This document shows positions 5,309 through 7,787 of a DNA stretch of 7,787 nucleotides, in pieces. The position numbers and the translations under genes were made by a program. Position 1 is the stretch's first letter. Each line of letters starts with the position of its first letter. Below the pieces are notes generated by a model. That model saw only the letters and a list, made by a program, of their open reading frames with translations, was not told where the DNA came from and searched no databases. The stretch covers positions 1-7,787 of the forward strand of contig JAETTS010000109.1 in the NCBI GenBank assembly GCA_021769025.1. Reading direction: 5' to 3'. The stretch comes from Enterocloster bolteae (GTDB lineage Bacteria > Bacillota_A > Clostridia > Lachnospirales > Lachnospiraceae).

Positions 5309-7078
5309 TTGAAAAAGAGGAACGAATGGAAAGCTTTCCGGGATCTTCCGTTACAGCGCAAATTCAATGCCATTGTCTGCTTTGTATTGATCGGCTGCTT
5401 TATTGGCTCCCTTTTAGGGGTTAACCTGATTTATACCACCCATAACCGGTTGCTTTACCGTTCCATGGAAGGCATCCTGTCCCACAGCGCTTCCCTCCTG
5501 GCAGAAAAATTAAAAACCGTGGAGTCTATGACGACCATTATGCTGGGCGACAGCAAGGTACAATATAATCTGGCGGTGGCTATCAGCGAGGATGCCACGG
5601 ACTTAGAGCGAAATGATGCGTTTCGCTCCTTATCCTATCTTGTGCCTGAGTATTATCAAAACTATAAACAATATGGAATTTCCTACATCAGCCTCCACAA
5701 TTCCAGCTATACCAGCCACAGCAATTATGTATGGGCCCATGCCCTTCCGGAGGAACTGTCCCAGCGTTTGCTGGAGGGAGCCCATGAACGGCCGGGGTAT
5801 GCCGTATGGAATACAGACTATTGCAACAGCTACGGTCTGTTTCTATCCCGTGATGTACGGCGCGCAGACAATCTGAAATTGGATACCATTGGCACCATAG
5901 TGGTAAACATCCACTTAAATGATATAATTGAAGACTCTGTAAGAGGATATCAGATAGAAGAACCCCTTCTTTACTTGCTCTACAGCGGCGGGAAGGAGAT
6001 CTATCATTCCCCATCCTTAAAGGAAGACAGGATCCCAGAAATTATGGCGGCAACTACTGGTGATTATGGAGTGGTAAGGATAAACCGGACATACTATTTT
6101 TACGCCAAAAACCGGATTCCCAAATTTAACTGGGAATATATCTGTTTTATTCCTTATGATTCTGTCATAAGAAGCCAATGCCTGTACTTATTTCTTTCGT
6201 TAGGCATCATAGCTGGGATTTTTCTTCTCTGCCTTATATTTTCCCAAAGGTTTTTCAGGGCGATTACCCAACATTTCAGCAGGCTTCTGCTGAAAATGAA
6301 ATATTTCGGAGAAAACAATACACAGCTGGTTTCCGTTGACTACAACTATGAAAACCGGAAGGATGAGATCGGAGAGCTGCATCAGCGGTTTGACCAGATG
6401 GCGAATCAGGTTCGGGAATTGATTCAGAAAAACTATGTATCTGAGATTTTAAATAAGGAGGCAGAACTTAAGTCTCTGGAAAACCAAATCAATCCCCATT
6501 TTCTATACAATACGCTGGAATCCATCAACTGGAGAGCAAAGGATCTGGGGGCGGAAGAAATATCCATTATGGTGGAATCCCTGGGTGCCCTGTTGCGGAC
6601 CACTCTCTCAAGGGGAAAGGATCCGATTTCCACCTTAAAAACAGAACTTGATATTGTAAATGATTACATGTCAATTATTCAATGCCGTTTTGAAGATATA
6701 CTTAAGTATTCGGTTGAAGTTCCAAAGGGCCTGTATGAAACGCCTCTCCCCAGGCTTTCCCTGCAGCCCCTTGTTGAGAACTCCATTAACTATGCCCTTG
6801 AGGAAATGACGGAAGTCTGCCATATAACCATCACTGCTGCCAGGATGGAAGAGGATGTTCTGATTACTATCACCAATAACGGCTCTCAGTTTCCGGAGAA
6901 TATCCTGGAACGGCTTGCAAGCGGGGACGCAGTCCCTCATGGATTCGGCATTGGGCTTTTAAATATTCAGAAACGGTTACAGCTTCAATTTGGAGAGGAA
7001 TATGGCCTTACATTGAAAAATGATGAGTTCCTTGACCTTGCTATTGTGGAGATCATGATTCCTTTCCATACCTCTTAA
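5309..7078 (+). CDS. Sensor histidine kinase, YesM/LytS family (HAMP, His_kinase, HATPase_c)
   Basis: This is a 589-residue membrane kinase when started at TTG 5309. A short basic N-terminus leads into TM1 (about 20-42), an extracellular sensor of about 250 residues (43-290, perhaps dCache-like as in other YesM kinases), TM2 (about 292-311), a HAMP linker (about 312-370), and the His_kinase segment ELKSLENQINPHFLYNTLE with phospho-acceptor H397. The ATP-binding domain follows: N-box LQPLVENSINYAL (N491) and the glycine lid HGFGIGLLNI (544-553). All key residues are present, so it looks active. It should autophosphorylate on H397 in response to an extracellular ligand or a ligand-loaded binding protein, then phosphorylate the regulator encoded 23 nt downstream. 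It diverges from a sugar-binding protein gene, the common arrangement for YesM/YesN control of carbohydrate uptake in Firmicutes. The specific ligand cannot be read from the sequence. Confidence 0.9.
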   Translation: MKKRNEWKAFRDLPLQRKFNAIVCFVLIGCFIGSLLGVNLIYTTHNRLLYRSMEGILSHSASLLAEKLKTVESMTTIMLGDSKVQYNLAVAISEDATDLERNDAFRSLSYLVPEYYQNYKQYGISYISLHNSSYTSHSNYVWAHALPEELSQRLLEGAHERPGYAVWNTDYCNSYGLFLSRDVRRADNLKLDTIGTIVVNIHLNDIIEDSVRGYQIEEPLLYLLYSGGKEIYHSPSLKEDRIPEIMAATTGDYGVVRINRTYYFYAKNRIPKFNWEYICFIPYDSVIRSQCLYLFLSLGIIAGIFLLCLIFSQRFFRAITQHFSRLLLKMKYFGENNTQLVSVDYNYENRKDEIGELHQRFDQMANQVRELIQKNYVSEILNKEAELKSLENQINPHFLYNTLESINWRAKDLGAEEISIMVESLGALLRTTLSRGKDPISTLKTELDIVNDYMSIIQCRFEDILKYSVEVPKGLYETPLPRLSLQPLVENSINYALEEMTEVCHITITAARMEEDVLITITNNGSQFPENILERLASGDAVPHGFGIGLLNIQKRLQLQFGEEYGLTLKNDEFLDLAIVEIMIPFHTS

Positions 7079-7101
7079 ATCCAAAAAGGAACAGGAGCGC
7101 T

Positions 7102-7787
7102 ATGAAATTACTGATTGTAGATGATGAAAAAGTGATAAGAGAAACCATATCCCGCCGTATCCCCTGGCAATCCCTGGGGATTGACGTGGTAAAGACTGCG
7201 TCCAATGGGCTGGAAGCTTATGACATCATCATGGATGAATACCCGGATATTGTGATGACCGACATAAAAATGCCAGGGCTATCCGGGCTGCAGCTGATCC
7301 AGCGAATCAAAAAGGTACATCCGGATGTGGAGTTTATCATTCTTTCAGGGTATGGGGAATTTGAATTTGCGAGAGAGGCTATGCAGTACGGAGTCCACCA
7401 TTATCTGTTGAAACCCTGTAAGGAAGAGCAGATTGTGGAAAGCGTAAGAAAGACTATGGACCAGATCTCCAAAAAAAGGCTCTCCGGCATCCTCACCCCC
7501 AATGATATTTCCCGTAACCATATGGAAAACACCATGATCTTAAATATCATCAACGAACTTGCGGCCCAAGACTCGGATTCAGAAAATGAAGATTTTTTCC
7601 GCCCCTACGAGAAATTTATGGACTTTGACCATATCCCTTATGAATTATGTTATCTTTACTTTTTAGATGAAAACTCTTTGCCCGATGCCATAAAGCAGAT
7701 TGAGCTGTTCCGCCAAAGCCAGGCATCCAGAATCCGTTTTCATATGTTGTATGTTCATCAGACCATGGTGATCTTTTTTCCATCCTA
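7102..7787 (+). CDS. Response regulator, YesN-type, N-terminal part (3' end outside window)
   Basis: ATG at 7102 follows AGGAG (7093-7097, only 4 nt spacing) and AAAAAGGA (7083-7090). The frame then stays open to the window end, giving 228 residues. The receiver domain (about 1-120) is complete: acidic pair D7/D8 (LLIVDDE), phospho-acceptor D54 (MTDIKMPG), S82 (IILSGYGEFEFA) and K104 (LLKPC). The next 100 or so residues are the less conserved linker seen in YesN-type regulators, which normally end in an AraC-type double helix-turn-helix; that end is not visible here, so DNA-binding type is inferred from the family. It is cotranscribed with the kinase and almost certainly its partner. The expected target is the divergent promoter region at 5061-5308, and possibly transporter genes beyond the window. 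Confidence 0.9.
   Translation, partial: MKLLIVDDEKVIRETISRRIPWQSLGIDVVKTASNGLEAYDIIMDEYPDIVMTDIKMPGLSGLQLIQRIKKVHPDVEFIILSGYGEFEFAREAMQYGVHHYLLKPCKEEQIVESVRKTMDQISKKRLSGILTPNDISRNHMENTMILNIINELAAQDSDSENEDFFRPYEKFMDFDHIPYELCYLYFLDENSLPDAIKQIELFRQSQASRIRFHMLYVHQTMVIFFPS

Noticed and set aside
1..7787. CRISPR arrays, tRNA/rRNA genes, transposases, prophage genes
   Set aside because: I saw no regularly spaced repeats, tRNA-like cloverleaf, rRNA segment, transposase motif or phage gene on either strand.

Overview
The window looks like a chromosomal segment from a low-to-mid-GC Firmicute, most likely a gut Lachnospiraceae/Clostridia species. The grounds are AGGAGG-type ribosome binding sites, a Gram-positive-style lipoprotein solute-binding protein, a YesM/YesN-type two-component system and TTG/GTG start usage. 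The genus is not resolvable from the sequence alone.

Left block (1-2513, + strand): the 3' half of a large DUF5682/YehM-like protein, open at the window edge, followed by a VWA-domain protein of the YehP type with an intact MIDAS metal site. In E. coli the corresponding genes sit in the poorly understood yehL-yehM-yehP-yehQ neighbourhood (MoxR-type AAA+ ATPase, YehM, VWA protein, SWIM zinc-finger protein). The ATPase and SWIM partners would lie upstream, outside the window. This is the least characterised system here.

Middle block (2617-5060, - strand): a lipoprotein sugar/polyol ABC solute-binding protein gene, then 20 nt downstream a zinc-dependent medium-chain dehydrogenase resembling erythritol/L-threitol dehydrogenases. 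The solute-binding protein frame is interrupted by two same-frame stops (TGA and TAG, three codons apart) about 70 codons before its natural end, so it is probably a fresh pseudogene or a truncated allele. No permease genes lie in this operon. The dehydrogenase gene converges on the VWA gene, and the roughly 100-nt gap holds three consecutive palindromes.

Right block (5309-7787, + strand): a divergent sensor histidine kinase (YesM/LytS family, two membrane segments, HAMP, His_kinase, HATPase_c) and the start of its response regulator, which runs off the end. The 248-nt divergent gap carries plausible promoters for both sides. The likely logic is that the kinase/regulator pair senses an extracellular carbohydrate and controls the divergent solute-binding protein/dehydrogenase operon. 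The substrate is inferred only from the dehydrogenase family.
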